A stretch of 27,161 nucleotides of DNA. It comes from CAZYEI01 sp964646425. GTDB taxonomy: Bacteria > Bacillota_I > Bacilli_A > RFN20 > JAISJY01. The notes beneath the pieces are model-generated. The model was not told where the DNA came from. It ran no database searches and was given only the letters and a program-made list of their open reading frames with translations. The position numbers and the translations under genes were made by a program. The stretch is from the NCBI GenBank assembly GCA_964646425.1, contig CAZYEI010000016.1:1-27161 (forward strand), given 5' to 3'. Position 1 is the first letter of the stretch; each line of letters begins with the position of its first letter. Below are positions 6,957 through 15,151 of this stretch, in pieces.

Positions 6957-9900
6957 TTATTCTATTTCGTTTTTATTAAAGTAACCATATTCAGTGATTA
7001 AAATGTCAATTAATTTTTCTAAAAAAGTATTTAATTCTAAAAGCCAATGTTCACTTTTCTTTAATAATGTTAAAGTTATTTGCTTCATCTTAAAATCTAA
7101 TTTAAAGTTTTTGGAAATCTTTATTGCTAATTCAAATAGATAAACTCCGATACCATCTAATGAAGCTAATTCACTTTTAAAATGTAAAACTATACTTTCT
7201 TTGCTATCTTGTGCTCTTTCAATAAATAAATATCTTTCTAAGATATCTAATCTTTGCTTTTGAAGAAGTAATAGTACACTTTTTGGTATTTTACCATATA
7301 TATCATTTAATGAGTTTGTTAATTCATCAAGTTCTTTAAGTGATTTTATAGAACCGATTTGATGATATAAATCGATTGTATCACTATCATTGTTGGTAAA
7401 TTTTTGAGGGACATAGGCATCAATCATAAGAGGGGATTTAATTTTTGGTAATTCTTTTGGCTTACCGGTTTTCTTTTCTTCGATTGTTTCGTTTAATAAC
7501 TTGATATATAAATCTATTCCCAAAGAATCGATAAATCCTGATTGCTCTTCACCAATTAAATCACCGGCGCCTCTGATGGATAAATCTCGCATAGCAATGC
7601 GATAACCACTTCCAAGTTCAGTAAATTCTTTAATCGTTTTAAGTCTTTTTTTAGCAGCTTCAGTCATTTCTTTGTTAGGTGAGTATAATAGATATGCGTA
7701 TCCTAATTTATCACTTCTACCTACTCGGCCTCTAATTTGATATAGTTGGGCAAGTCCAAATCTATTGGCATCTTCGATAATAACTGTATTTGCGTTTGGA
7801 ATGTCAATTCCATTTTCAATAATAGTAGTAGCTACCAAAATGTTAGCTTCTTTATTATAAAATTTCATCATAGTATCTTCTATTTGTTCGTTATCCATTT
7901 TCCCATGACCTATAACAACTTTGGCACCAGGAATATTTTTTTCTAATTGATAAGCAATACTATGAATATCACTAGTATTATTATGTAAATAAAAAACTTG
8001 TCCATTTCGTCCTAATTCTCTTTCAATAATTTCATTGATAATTCGTTTATCTTTTTGAATTACATAGGTTTGAACTGGCATTCTATTTAGGGGGGCGGTT
8101 TCAATTTGAGAAAGATTATGAATACCTAATAATGACATTTGAAGTGTTCGAGGAATAGGAGTAGCACTTAATGTTAAAACATCTATTGTTTGTTTCATTT
8201 CTTTGATTTTTTCTTTATGTACAACTCCGAAACGATGCTCTTCATCTATTATTAAAAGTCCTAAATTTTTTAAGTCGAATTTAGATGTTAATAAACGATG
8301 TGTTCCAATGACTAAATCGATATTATGATTATTGAAATTATCAATTATAGTTTTAGTAGAAGCTAAAGAATTATATCTATTTAATAAAGCAACTTTCACT
8401 GGGAAATTTTGAAATCTTTCTAAAGCTACTTTAAAATGTTGGCGTGAAAGAAGCGTGGTAGGACATAAAAGCATAACTTGTTTTCCATTTAATATTGCCG
8501 TATAAGCCACTCTTAAGGCAACTTCAGTTTTGCCAAAGCCAACATCACCACATAGTAATCGATCCATTGGATAGGGTGATTTCATATCTTCAATTATTTC
8601 TTCAAATGATTGTTGTTGGTCATCGGTTAATTCATAAGGGAAGGCACTGTTGAATTCTTTTTGCAGTTCTTCATCATATTCAAATGAAAAACCGGTTTTA
8701 CTTTTTCTTTCTTTATAAAGATTTAATAAACGATCGGCAATATCACCCATTCTATTTTTGATTTTTTCTTTTGTCTTTTTCCAATCATTGCCACCTAATT
8801 TACTAAGACGAGGTTGAATTCCTTCTCTTGAAGCAAATTTTCTAACTAAAGCAAATTGATCTAACGGGACAAATAGCTTGTCATCATTTTGATATACAAT
8901 AGCTAAGTAATCTCGATGTATGCCATTTATTTCTTTGTTTTCAATGCCGAGATAGCGCCCGATTCCATATATTTCATGAACAACATAATCGCCTTTTTCT
9001 AGGTTATCGACAGATTGGATAATAGCAGCATTTTTATATCTAGTAATGTTTCGTTTATTTAATGATGGAGTTCCAAATATTTCTTTAGAACTTATTAAAA
9101 TTAAGTTATCTTCAAGTAATTCAAATCCTTCAGGTAAACTAAAAAAAGTATAAGCAATTTTTATTTCACTAATTGACGTATCTTTTAATTCTTCGATTTT
9201 AAATCCATTGTTGCTTAAAATTGAAGTGATGAAGTCTAATTGTGATTTGTAATCTAGACAAAATATAATATGTTTATTGTGAGATGAATAATCTCTAATC
9301 ATTTCTAATAATAAATTAGAATTACCAGAGGAATTATTTATATTTCTAATTGTAGAAGGCAACTCGCCATTATCATTAAATTCAGTAATGTAATGGAGAT
9401 TTTTTAATTTTGATAACAAATAATTTAAGTCTAGGTAAATATGATGAGTAAATAACATTGTCATATTTTCATGACCTTCTAAGATATAATCAGTAGTTTC
9501 ATTCAGTAGAATTTTATATGATTCTTCAATGTTATCTAAAGAAGATAAATATATAGGAGTTTTATCATCAAAATAATTTAAAATAGAAAAGGTGTTTCCA
9601 ATTATATAATCGTAATACTTATATAAAGTTGAGTATTGATTTCTTGATTTTAGTGTTTCGATATCGTAAAGAATTTTGCTTTCAAGTATTTCATAGCGAA
9701 CGGGATCTAATGTTTTTTCTTTTTCTTTAAGCGTTTCTTCAATACAATGTATTTTTTCTGTTAATAAATCATCGGGAACAATTAAATCTGATGCTGGTAG
9801 TAAATTAATTTCATTGACCGCATTTATTGTTCTTTGGGTAGTTAAATCGAAGAATCTTATACTTTCGATTTCATCATCAAAGAATTCTATTCTAAGAGGA

Positions 9901-10451
9901 TTATTGTAGTTTACACTATAGATGTCAATTACGCCACCTCTTCTTGCTATTTGCAAAGAGTGATCGATTTTGCTTACTCTTTCGTAACCGCTGCTTGATA
10001 ATTTTTTGATTAATGAATCAATATCAACGATATCACCAGTTTTTAATTTTATAATTGCTTGTTTAAATAAATCCTTTGGTGGCAAGTGATGAACTATACT
10101 AGCACTATGAGCAATAATTATTTTAGGTTTCTCATTTAATATTGCATTTAATACATAAACTCTTTGAGTTAGAAGTTCAGGAGAACTAGCCAGGACTTCC
10201 ATTCTAAATGATTCATCAACAGGGAATAAGAGACAATCATCTTCATCTACAAAAACTGATATTCTTTCGAATAATCTTTGAGCAGAATATAGATTGTTTT
10301 TTACAATAACCATAGTTTTTGGGTTAGCCAAAAAAGCACTAGAAATAGCTAATGCCTCTAGTGTTAAATCAGGTATTACAATGTTTTTTGCACCTTTTTG
10401 AATAAGTTTTACTATTTCTTTATTTTTGAATAGTTCTATTAATTGTTTCAT
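6957..10451 (-). CDS. mfd: transcription-repair coupling factor Mfd
   Basis: A 1164-residue SF2 ATPase, within the usual 1150-1180 range. It frees RNA polymerase stalled at DNA lesions and recruits UvrA. In order: a UvrB-homology module (about 1-340), a linker, the RNA-polymerase-interacting CarD-like domain (about 480-540; GDYVVHEIYGIGRYLGI), helicase lobe 1 with Walker A GDVGFGKTE (near residue 635) and DEEHRFGV (near 735), lobe 2 with TTIIENGIDIPNANT and QIRGRVGRS, the translocation region with GAGDLIGEEQSGF, and a C-terminal D7 domain. The start codon overlaps the pth stop as ATGA (10448-10451), so translation is coupled. pth directly before mfd is a common Bacillota order; the short genes that often sit between or after them in Bacillus are absent. 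Confidence 0.97.
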   Translation of the reverse strand: MKQLIELFKNKEIVKLIQKGAKNIVIPDLTLEALAISSAFLANPKTMVIVKNNLYSAQRLFERISVFVDEDDCLLFPVDESFRMEVLASSPELLTQRVYVLNAILNEKPKIIIAHSASIVHHLPPKDLFKQAIIKLKTGDIVDIDSLIKKLSSSGYERVSKIDHSLQIARRGGVIDIYSVNYNNPLRIEFFDDEIESIRFFDLTTQRTINAVNEINLLPASDLIVPDDLLTEKIHCIEETLKEKEKTLDPVRYEILESKILYDIETLKSRNQYSTLYKYYDYIIGNTFSILNYFDDKTPIYLSSLDNIEESYKILLNETTDYILEGHENMTMLFTHHIYLDLNYLLSKLKNLHYITEFNDNGELPSTIRNINNSSGNSNLLLEMIRDYSSHNKHIIFCLDYKSQLDFITSILSNNGFKIEELKDTSISEIKIAYTFFSLPEGFELLEDNLILISSKEIFGTPSLNKRNITRYKNAAIIQSVDNLEKGDYVVHEIYGIGRYLGIENKEINGIHRDYLAIVYQNDDKLFVPLDQFALVRKFASREGIQPRLSKLGGNDWKKTKEKIKNRMGDIADRLLNLYKERKSKTGFSFEYDEELQKEFNSAFPYELTDDQQQSFEEIIEDMKSPYPMDRLLCGDVGFGKTEVALRVAYTAILNGKQVMLLCPTTLLSRQHFKVALERFQNFPVKVALLNRYNSLASTKTIIDNFNNHNIDLVIGTHRLLTSKFDLKNLGLLIIDEEHRFGVVHKEKIKEMKQTIDVLTLSATPIPRTLQMSLLGIHNLSQIETAPLNRMPVQTYVIQKDKRIINEIIERELGRNGQVFYLHNNTSDIHSIAYQLEKNIPGAKVVIGHGKMDNEQIEDTMMKFYNKEANILVATTIIENGIDIPNANTVIIEDANRFGLAQLYQIRGRVGRSDKLGYAYLLYSPNKEMTEAAKKRLKTIKEFTELGSGYRIAMRDLSIRGAGDLIGEEQSGFIDSLGIDLYIKLLNETIEEKKTGKPKELPKIKSPLMIDAYVPQKFTNNDSDTIDLYHQIGSIKSLKELDELTNSLNDIYGKIPKSVLLLLQKQRLDILERYLFIERAQDSKESIVLHFKSELASLDGIGVYLFELAIKISKNFKLDFKMKQITLTLLKKSEHWLLELNTFLEKLIDILITEYGYFNKNEIE

Positions 10452-11017
10452 ATTGATTGCTTTCCATTAAACATCGACATAACTTTATCAAAAGGTGTAT
10501 TTATGAATGCTAATGCAGCATTTGCTGCTTTTGCTTGTGCAATTTCAATACTTTCTTTGTCTTCTTTCTTAGGCTTTCCCAGAACATAATTTATTATTGG
10601 TATTAATGGATCTTTACCAACGCCAACACGGATTCTTTTGAAGTTCTTAGTTCCTATATGTTGTATGATATTTTTGATACCATTATGGCCACCATCACTT
10701 CCATTAAATCTTAAACGAATAGAACCAATAGGAGTATCCATATCATCGTAAACAACAAGTAAATCTTCAACAGGTATTTTAAAATAGTCTAAAACAGCAC
10801 GGATGCATTCTCCTGATAAATTCATATAAGTAAGTGGCTTTAAAAGAATGACGTCTTCCCCTTTATATGACATCTTCCCATAGACTCCTTTAAATCCAGT
10901 TTTATTTAATTCAACATTTTGAGATATTAAAATCTTATCAATAACTTTAAATCCCATATTATGTCGTGTTTCTTCATATTCAGTGCCAGGATTTCCCAGA
11001 CCAACAATTAATTTCAT
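10448..11017 (-). CDS. pth: peptidyl-tRNA hydrolase
   Basis: A 189-residue enzyme that frees tRNA from prematurely released peptidyl-tRNA. Conserved residues are present: GLGNPG with Asn9, His19 (RHNMGF), MNLSGE, the YDDMD acidic motif, and GGHNGIKN. I chose ATG at 11017 because GGTGAT lies just upstream; a TTG six codons earlier is in frame but has no ribosome binding site. It is the first gene of the minus-strand operon and shares four bases with mfd. Divergent from dut across about 125 AT-rich bases. Confidence 0.96.
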   Translation of the reverse strand: MKLIVGLGNPGTEYEETRHNMGFKVIDKILISQNVELNKTGFKGVYGKMSYKGEDVILLKPLTYMNLSGECIRAVLDYFKIPVEDLLVVYDDMDTPIGSIRLRFNGSDGGHNGIKNIIQHIGTKNFKRIRVGVGKDPLIPIINYVLGKPKKEDKESIEIAQAKAANAALAFINTPFDKVMSMFNGKQSI

Positions 11018-11142
11018 GCTATCACCGACTTTCAATTATATATTATATAATTATTATTCTTTTAAGAAAAGACTTATAATTATTTATTTTTTTCTAGAAT
11101 TATGATAAGATAACTACATAATTAGTTTGGAGTTGAAATAAT

Positions 11143-11577
11143 ATGATAAATAAAAATAGAGGTTTTGAAAAAGTTGATGTTAGCATTGATTCAATTTTAC
11201 CACAAAGACAAACGAGTGCAAGTGCTGGATATGATTTTTATGTTATCGAAGATGTTACAATTCCTGCACATAAATATATTTTATTGCCTACAAATGTTAA
11301 AGCGTATATGAAACAAGATGAAGTTTTGATGTTATTTGCTAGAAGTAGTTTGGCGATAAAAAGAGGCTTAGTTTTAAAAAATATGACAGGTATTATTGAT
11401 AGTGATTTTTATCCTAATGAAATTAAAATCGCAATTGAAAATAAAACAGATATCGATGTTTGTTTAGTTAAAGGAGAAAGAATTGCACAAGGTATTTTTG
11501 TTAAATATTTAGTAGCAGATAATGGAAATTTAGATTCAATTCGTGATGGCGGATTCGGAAGCACTGGAAAAAAATAA
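11143..11577 (+). CDS. dut: dUTP diphosphatase (dUTPase)
   Basis: A 144-residue trimeric-type dUTPase that converts dUTP to dUMP and PPi, limiting uracil incorporation and feeding dTMP synthesis. All five family motifs can be seen: ASAGYDFYV (I, near 28-36), FARSSLAIKRGL (II), GIIDSDF (III, catalytic Asp and beta-hairpin), GERIAQGIF (IV), and the Gly-rich RDGGFGSTGKK at the C-terminus (V). Motif III is followed by YPNE where many relatives have YRGE. The ATG has TGGAG about eight bases upstream. Single gene with a hairpin directly downstream. Confidence 0.95.
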   Translation: MINKNRGFEKVDVSIDSILPQRQTSASAGYDFYVIEDVTIPAHKYILLPTNVKAYMKQDEVLMLFARSSLAIKRGLVLKNMTGIIDSDFYPNEIKIAIENKTDIDVCLVKGERIAQGIFVKYLVADNGNLDSIRDGGFGSTGKK

Positions 11578-11624
11578 AAATGATAGTTTATGTGCTTTGT
11601 GCACAAATTGCTATCATTTTTATT
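11576..11624 (+). terminator. hairpin after dut, with an embedded TGTGC dyad
   Basis: Outer arms AAAAATGATAG (11576-11586) and CTATCATTTTT (11611-11621) plus T-rich tail form a terminator. Its tip holds a second dyad, TGTGC-tttgt-GCACA (11591-11605), not needed for termination and similar to the dyad at 13261-13283. Confidence 0.75.
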
Positions 11625-11664
11625 TTAAAAAGATTATAATAAAAAAGAAAGAGAGTGATTTTAA

Positions 11665-12693
11665 ATGAATAAAGATTTTTTGTTTGAAATGTTAAATACG
11701 CCATCACCATCTGGTAATGAGGTCGAATTGCAAAAAAAGATAGAGAAAGAAATGGAACCATATGTTGAGAAAACAATCAAAGATTATACTGGTAACTTGA
11801 TTAATATAATTAATCCTAACCATAAATACAAAGTTTTATTGTGTGGACATGTTGATGAAATATCATTAATGGTTACTAAAATAATGGATAATGGTATGAT
11901 AAAAGTTGTTGCAAATGGTGGAATTAATCCTAATTTATATCATGGATCTAGAGTTAAGATTATTCATGAAGGTAAAGAAATATTAGGTGTTTCACATGTG
12001 AATAATAGTTCAAAAGATAAAGTTTTAACTAGAGATTTAGTTATAGATATTGGAGTGAAAACGGCAGATGAGGCAAAAAAGTATGTTTCAATCGGAGATT
12101 ATGTAATTCATGATATTGAAGCTAAAGATATGTTAAATGATTTTGTTACTTGCCGTGCTCTTGATAATAGAGTCGGTGCTTTTGTTGTTAATGAAGCTTT
12201 AAAAAGAGCCAAAGAATTAAATGCTAAAGTTGGCGTATATGCAGCTTCTACTGTTGGTGAAGAAACTACAATGAGAGGGGCGTATTGGGCATGTTCAAAA
12301 GTAAAACCTGCTTTTGCTGTTATCGTAGATGTTACTTACGCAACAGATTATCCTGGTGCATATACGTGTGATATGGATGTTAAATTGGAACATGGTGGAG
12401 TATTATGCTTAAGTTCAATAATTCACCCTAAACTTAACAAATTATTTGAAGGTGTTGCTCAAAAATTGAACTATAATTTACAATATGAGGCTGCTCCTAG
12501 AGGAACTGGAACAGACGGGGATGAAATTATTAAAACAGCAGGAGGAACTCCGGTAGTATTATTATCTATTCCTTTAAGAAATATGCATTCTCCTGTAGAA
12601 ATGATTTCCTTAAAAGATGTAAATGAAATTATTGAATTAATTGCTAATGTTCTTGTAAAAATAGAAAATGGCTTTGATTTGTCTTTATTTTAA
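11665..12693 (+). CDS. M42 family metallo-aminopeptidase
   Basis: A 342-residue cytoplasmic co-catalytic metal peptidase of the M42 (PepA/TET, often mislabelled endoglucanase) family, which trims N-terminal residues from peptides in dodecameric shells. The metal ligands can be read: His62 (GHVDEI), bridging Asp167 (RALDNR), catalytic Glu199 with ligand Glu200 (VGEE), Asp222 (IVDVTYATD) and His308 (NMHSPVE). The dimerisation/PDZ-like insert spans about 70-160. Length is normal. GAGAGTG precedes the ATG. The next gene starts 2 bases after its stop and encodes a PucR-type HTH protein, so this peptidase may be regulated by its operon partner. The specificity (Glu, Leu or Lys type) cannot be judged. 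Confidence 0.92.
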   Translation: MNKDFLFEMLNTPSPSGNEVELQKKIEKEMEPYVEKTIKDYTGNLINIINPNHKYKVLLCGHVDEISLMVTKIMDNGMIKVVANGGINPNLYHGSRVKIIHEGKEILGVSHVNNSSKDKVLTRDLVIDIGVKTADEAKKYVSIGDYVIHDIEAKDMLNDFVTCRALDNRVGAFVVNEALKRAKELNAKVGVYAASTVGEETTMRGAYWACSKVKPAFAVIVDVTYATDYPGAYTCDMDVKLEHGGVLCLSSIIHPKLNKLFEGVAQKLNYNLQYEAAPRGTGTDGDEIIKTAGGTPVVLLSIPLRNMHSPVEMISLKDVNEIIELIANVLVKIENGFDLSLF

Positions 12694-12695
12694 CT

Positions 12696-13253
12696 ATGGA
12701 ATATACACGATTATTAATTAAATTCACACGTCCAATCATGCGTGAACTTTTTGAAAATTCATTGAGAAATGTTCTTGAAGTTGAAATGGATATTGAATGG
12801 AATAAAGATGCTGAATGTGCTCGCTTAGAACTATATAATTATGAGAGTAGTATTCAAAGTTTGCAAACTTTAGTAATGACTTTAGGGACTGATTTTAATA
12901 CTTCGATAATTATTTTTAATGTACCATTTTTTGATGATTTTATGTATTATTTATTTAATAGAATTAAGACTCCCGGTGTATATAATGCTTATGGTGTTTT
13001 ACTTCAAATGTTAATAAATCAGGAAATAAACAAAAAAGAGGTTCCTAATTATTTAAGTAAGGTTTCTAAAGAAACATTGGATATGATTCAAGTATATATT
13101 GCAACAGGACTTAATGGGAAATTAACAGCAGAATTATTATATATTCATCGTAATACATTGATTTACCGAATAAATCAATTCATTGAAAAAACTAATATTG
13201 ATATTAGACAAATCTTTAATGCTAATTTTGTTTATTTATTGTTAAATATTTAA
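12696..13253 (+). CDS. PucR-type HTH protein, putative transcriptional regulator
   Basis: A 185-residue protein. The C-terminal about 55 residues (from DMIQVYIATG) match the PucR C-terminal HTH (HTH_30): KLTAELLYIHRNTLIYRI followed by an acidic helix and IRQIFNANFVYLLLNI. The usual signature is TA-x-x-L-x-x-HRNTL-x-YR. The first about 125 residues have no family I recognise; they are too short for a complete PucR sensor plus GGDEF-like module. The ATG lies two bases after the aminopeptidase stop, so the two genes are coupled. A regulator of peptide or sugar use that binds the TGTGC dyads on either side of this operon is an attractive but untested idea. Confidence 0.8.
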   Translation: MEYTRLLIKFTRPIMRELFENSLRNVLEVEMDIEWNKDAECARLELYNYESSIQSLQTLVMTLGTDFNTSIIIFNVPFFDDFMYYLFNRIKTPGVYNAYGVLLQMLINQEINKKEVPNYLSKVSKETLDMIQVYIATGLNGKLTAELLYIHRNTLIYRINQFIEKTNIDIRQIFNANFVYLLLNI

Positions 13254-13260
13254 AAAACAA

Positions 13261-13283
13261 AATATGTGCAGTGTGCACATATT
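13261..13283. promoter_or_regulatory. 9-bp dyad (AATATGTGC / GCACATATT), putative operator
   Basis: Perfect 9-base arms at 13261-13269 and 13275-13283 around AGTGT. No T run follows on the plus strand, so it is unlikely to be a terminator. It sits just upstream of the -10 and cre of the MsmK-like gene and shares TGTGC-N2-TGTGCACA with 11591-11605. Confidence 0.55.
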
Positions 13284-13285
13284 AA

Positions 13286-13299
13286 TGTAAGCGGTTTTA
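13286..13299 (+). promoter_or_regulatory. catabolite-responsive element (cre)
   Basis: TGTAAGCGGTTTTA matches the CcpA consensus TGWAANCGNTNWCA at all constrained positions but one (T for C at position 13). It lies immediately upstream of TATAAT (13303-13308), where CcpA binding would block RNA polymerase. Confidence 0.65.
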
Positions 13300-13302
13300 T
13301 AT

Positions 13303-13308
13303 TATAAT
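13303..13308 (+). promoter_or_regulatory. -10 box of the MsmK-like gene
   Basis: Perfect TATAAT 28 bases before the start codon; no convincing -35 hexamer, and the cre overlaps the spacer. Confidence 0.5.
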
Positions 13309-13335
13309 TATTTCATAAAAATGGAGGAAATAAAA

Positions 13336-14442
13336 ATGGCAAATTTAAAATTAGTTGGTGTAGATAAAATTTATGATAATGGTGTTCAAGCAGTTTTTAA
13401 TTTTAATATTGATATTGAAGATAAGGAATTTATAGTATTCGTTGGACCTTCAGGATGTGGTAAGTCTACTACTTTGAGAATGATTGCTGGTCTTGAAGAA
13501 ATTTCTGCCGGTGAATTTTATATCGATGATGTATTAATGAATGATGTACCGCCAAAAGATAGAGATATCGCAATGGTTTTCCAATCATATGCATTATATC
13601 CTCATATGTCAGTTTATGAAAATATGGCATTCTCTTTAAAACTAAAGAAAACTCCTCGTGAAGAAATTGAAAGAAGAGTTAGAGAAGCTGCTGAAATTTT
13701 AGGATTAGAAAATTACTTAGATCGTAAACCTAAAGCCTTATCTGGTGGTCAAAGACAACGTGTTGCTTTAGGAAGAGCGATTGTTCGTCATCCTAAAGTA
13801 TTCTTAATGGACGAACCTTTATCAAACTTAGATGCTAAACTTCGTGTTCAAATGAGATCACAAATCATTAAAATCCATGAAAGAGTTGGTGCTACTACAA
13901 TTTATGTAACACACGATCAAACTGAAGCTATGACAATGGCTAGTAGAATTGTTGTTATGAAAGATGGATATATCCAACAAATTGGTGCTCCAAAAGATTT
14001 ATATAATCACCCTGCAAATATGTTTGTTGCTGGCTTTATTGGTTCTCCTGCTATGAACTTCTTAAGAGGTCATGTAGAAAACAAACTTGGAGATTTCCGT
14101 TTAGCTGGTGATGGTAATGCAGATATTCATTTAAATGATGAAATTTTAGGAAAACTAAAAGGTAGTGCTGAAGATTTAGTTTTAGGTATTCGTCCAGAAC
14201 ACTTAGACTTTGTTGAAAAAGGAACAACAACAGATAAACCTACATTAACATTTGAAGCAGATGTTGTTGAATTATTAGGTGATGTTTTAAATATTCATGG
14301 AACAATAAATGGACAAAACATCATTTTAAAGACAAGTTCACAATACGATGTTAGAATGCATGATATAGTCACTGTAGCAGTAAATCTTGATAAAGTTCAC
14401 TTCTTTGATTCAGAAACTCAAAAAGTAGTTGAAGGATTCTAA
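13336..14442 (+). CDS. msmK: MsmK/UgpC-type sugar ABC transporter ATP-binding protein
   Basis: A 368-residue ATPase that energises CUT1-type carbohydrate importers. ATG 13336 is preceded by GGAGG (13323-13327); the in-frame ATG at 13321 overlaps that site. Visible: Walker A GPSGCGKST (37-45), Q-loop QSYALYPHMSVYENM, signature LSGGQ (135-139), Walker B FLMDEP, D-loop SNLDAKL, and the H-loop His193 (VTHDQTEAM). The C-terminal about 130 residues form the TOBE/OB regulatory domain (FIGSPAMNF, GIRPEHL). No permease or binding-protein gene is adjacent, as with shared ATPases MsmK/MsiK that serve several importers. The cre in the promoter fits a carbon-source-controlled gene. It has its own terminator. 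Confidence 0.93.
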   Translation: MANLKLVGVDKIYDNGVQAVFNFNIDIEDKEFIVFVGPSGCGKSTTLRMIAGLEEISAGEFYIDDVLMNDVPPKDRDIAMVFQSYALYPHMSVYENMAFSLKLKKTPREEIERRVREAAEILGLENYLDRKPKALSGGQRQRVALGRAIVRHPKVFLMDEPLSNLDAKLRVQMRSQIIKIHERVGATTIYVTHDQTEAMTMASRIVVMKDGYIQQIGAPKDLYNHPANMFVAGFIGSPAMNFLRGHVENKLGDFRLAGDGNADIHLNDEILGKLKGSAEDLVLGIRPEHLDFVEKGTTTDKPTLTFEADVVELLGDVLNIHGTINGQNIILKTSSQYDVRMHDIVTVAVNLDKVHFFDSETQKVVEGF

Positions 14443-14450
14443 TTATAAAT

Positions 14451-14485
14451 AAAAAAATGAAGAAATAAACCTTCTTCATTTTTTT
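14451..14485 (+). terminator. terminator of msmK
   Basis: AAATGAAGAA (14455-14464) pairs with TTCTTCATTT (14472-14481) across a 7-base loop, with A run before and T run after. Confidence 0.85.
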
Positions 14486-14527
14486 ATTTATATTGTTTTT
14501 AATGACATATATTGAAAAGCAAAAAAT

Positions 14528-15049
14528 ATGTTGAAAAAATTTTTTTTCCTTTATTTTGTAGTTTATTTATCACTGTTTGAACAAATCCAACCAATAAAAA
14601 CTTATTAAATTTAGAGTTTAAATCTTATTCTCTTTCTAATGAAAATAATGTATATAAAGATTTTTCTTATGATATTAGCTATATTGATTCAGCTGATAAA
14701 TTAATTATAGCAATAGATAAATCTTTTAAATTTTTTGAAGAAGATTTGAACAACTCTAAAATACTAATGATAAAAATAGATAAAAGAAGTGTCACGGATA
14801 CTTTGTCTTTCACTAAAGTATGAAATCTTGAATCAACGCTTTTTATTGAAACTACTTATGAAAAAGTGTATTGGCATGTTCATATGTGTGGTATTGAATA
14901 TTCATTTATAAAAGATTACTAATAATCTTGATTTGAAATAATTTGACATGATAATAAATTATAAAATTCAGAAAAATAATTTAGAAGAGTTTGAATATAG
15001 TAAAGTAAAACTTAACTTTTCATTATTTTGTGAAAATGGAATTGTATAA
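14528..15049 (+). pseudogene. decayed small lipoprotein gene
   Basis: This fills the 700-base gap between msmK and the ABC exporter. ATG 14528 opens MLKKFF; after the T8 run (14540-14547) a one-base shift would continue as PLFCSLFITV, a hydrophobic signal peptide, followed at the expected lipobox cysteine by TGA (14578-14580) instead of TGT/TGC. The same frame then stays open for 80 codons (including DKLIIAIDKSFKFFEEDL), meets TGA at 14821, and continues for 32 more codons (IETTYEKVYWHVHMCGIEY) to TAATAA at 14920. A further open stretch in another frame (14948-15049, MIINYKIQKNNLEEFEY) precedes a terminator. Two stops plus frame changes indicate a dead gene. The family is not recognised. A sequencing error could explain one lesion, hardly all. 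Confidence 0.65.
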
Positions 15050-15087
15050 AAAGAGACTTATCCAGTGTATACTGGAATGTCTTTTTT
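15048..15087 (+). terminator. terminator downstream of the lipoprotein pseudogene
   Basis: Stem GAC/GTC and CCAG/CTGG (TCCAG-tgtata-CTGGA at the top) flanked by AAAAAGA and TTTTTT. It directly follows the last remnant and indicates a former plus-strand transcription unit. Confidence 0.75.
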
Positions 15088-15151
15088 ATTATATGTAAAT
15101 AAATATTTATTTATTCTTTTTTAAATATTATAATAATTATGGGTGATTTAT

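Noticed and set aside
7746..7946. Plus-strand open frame within mfd
   Set aside because: It is antisense to conserved helicase motifs, has no ribosome binding site, and its translation shows no family features.
13261..13283. Terminator of the PucR-HTH operon
   Set aside because: The stem is strong but no T run follows on the plus strand; position next to cre and -10 fits an operator better.
14578..14823. TGA read as Trp, making the region at 14528-14925 an intact gene in an alternative code
   Set aside because: TGA ends the EEP and pth genes, all Trp in conserved proteins is TGG, the first TGA falls at an expected Cys, and a frame shift at the T run is also needed.
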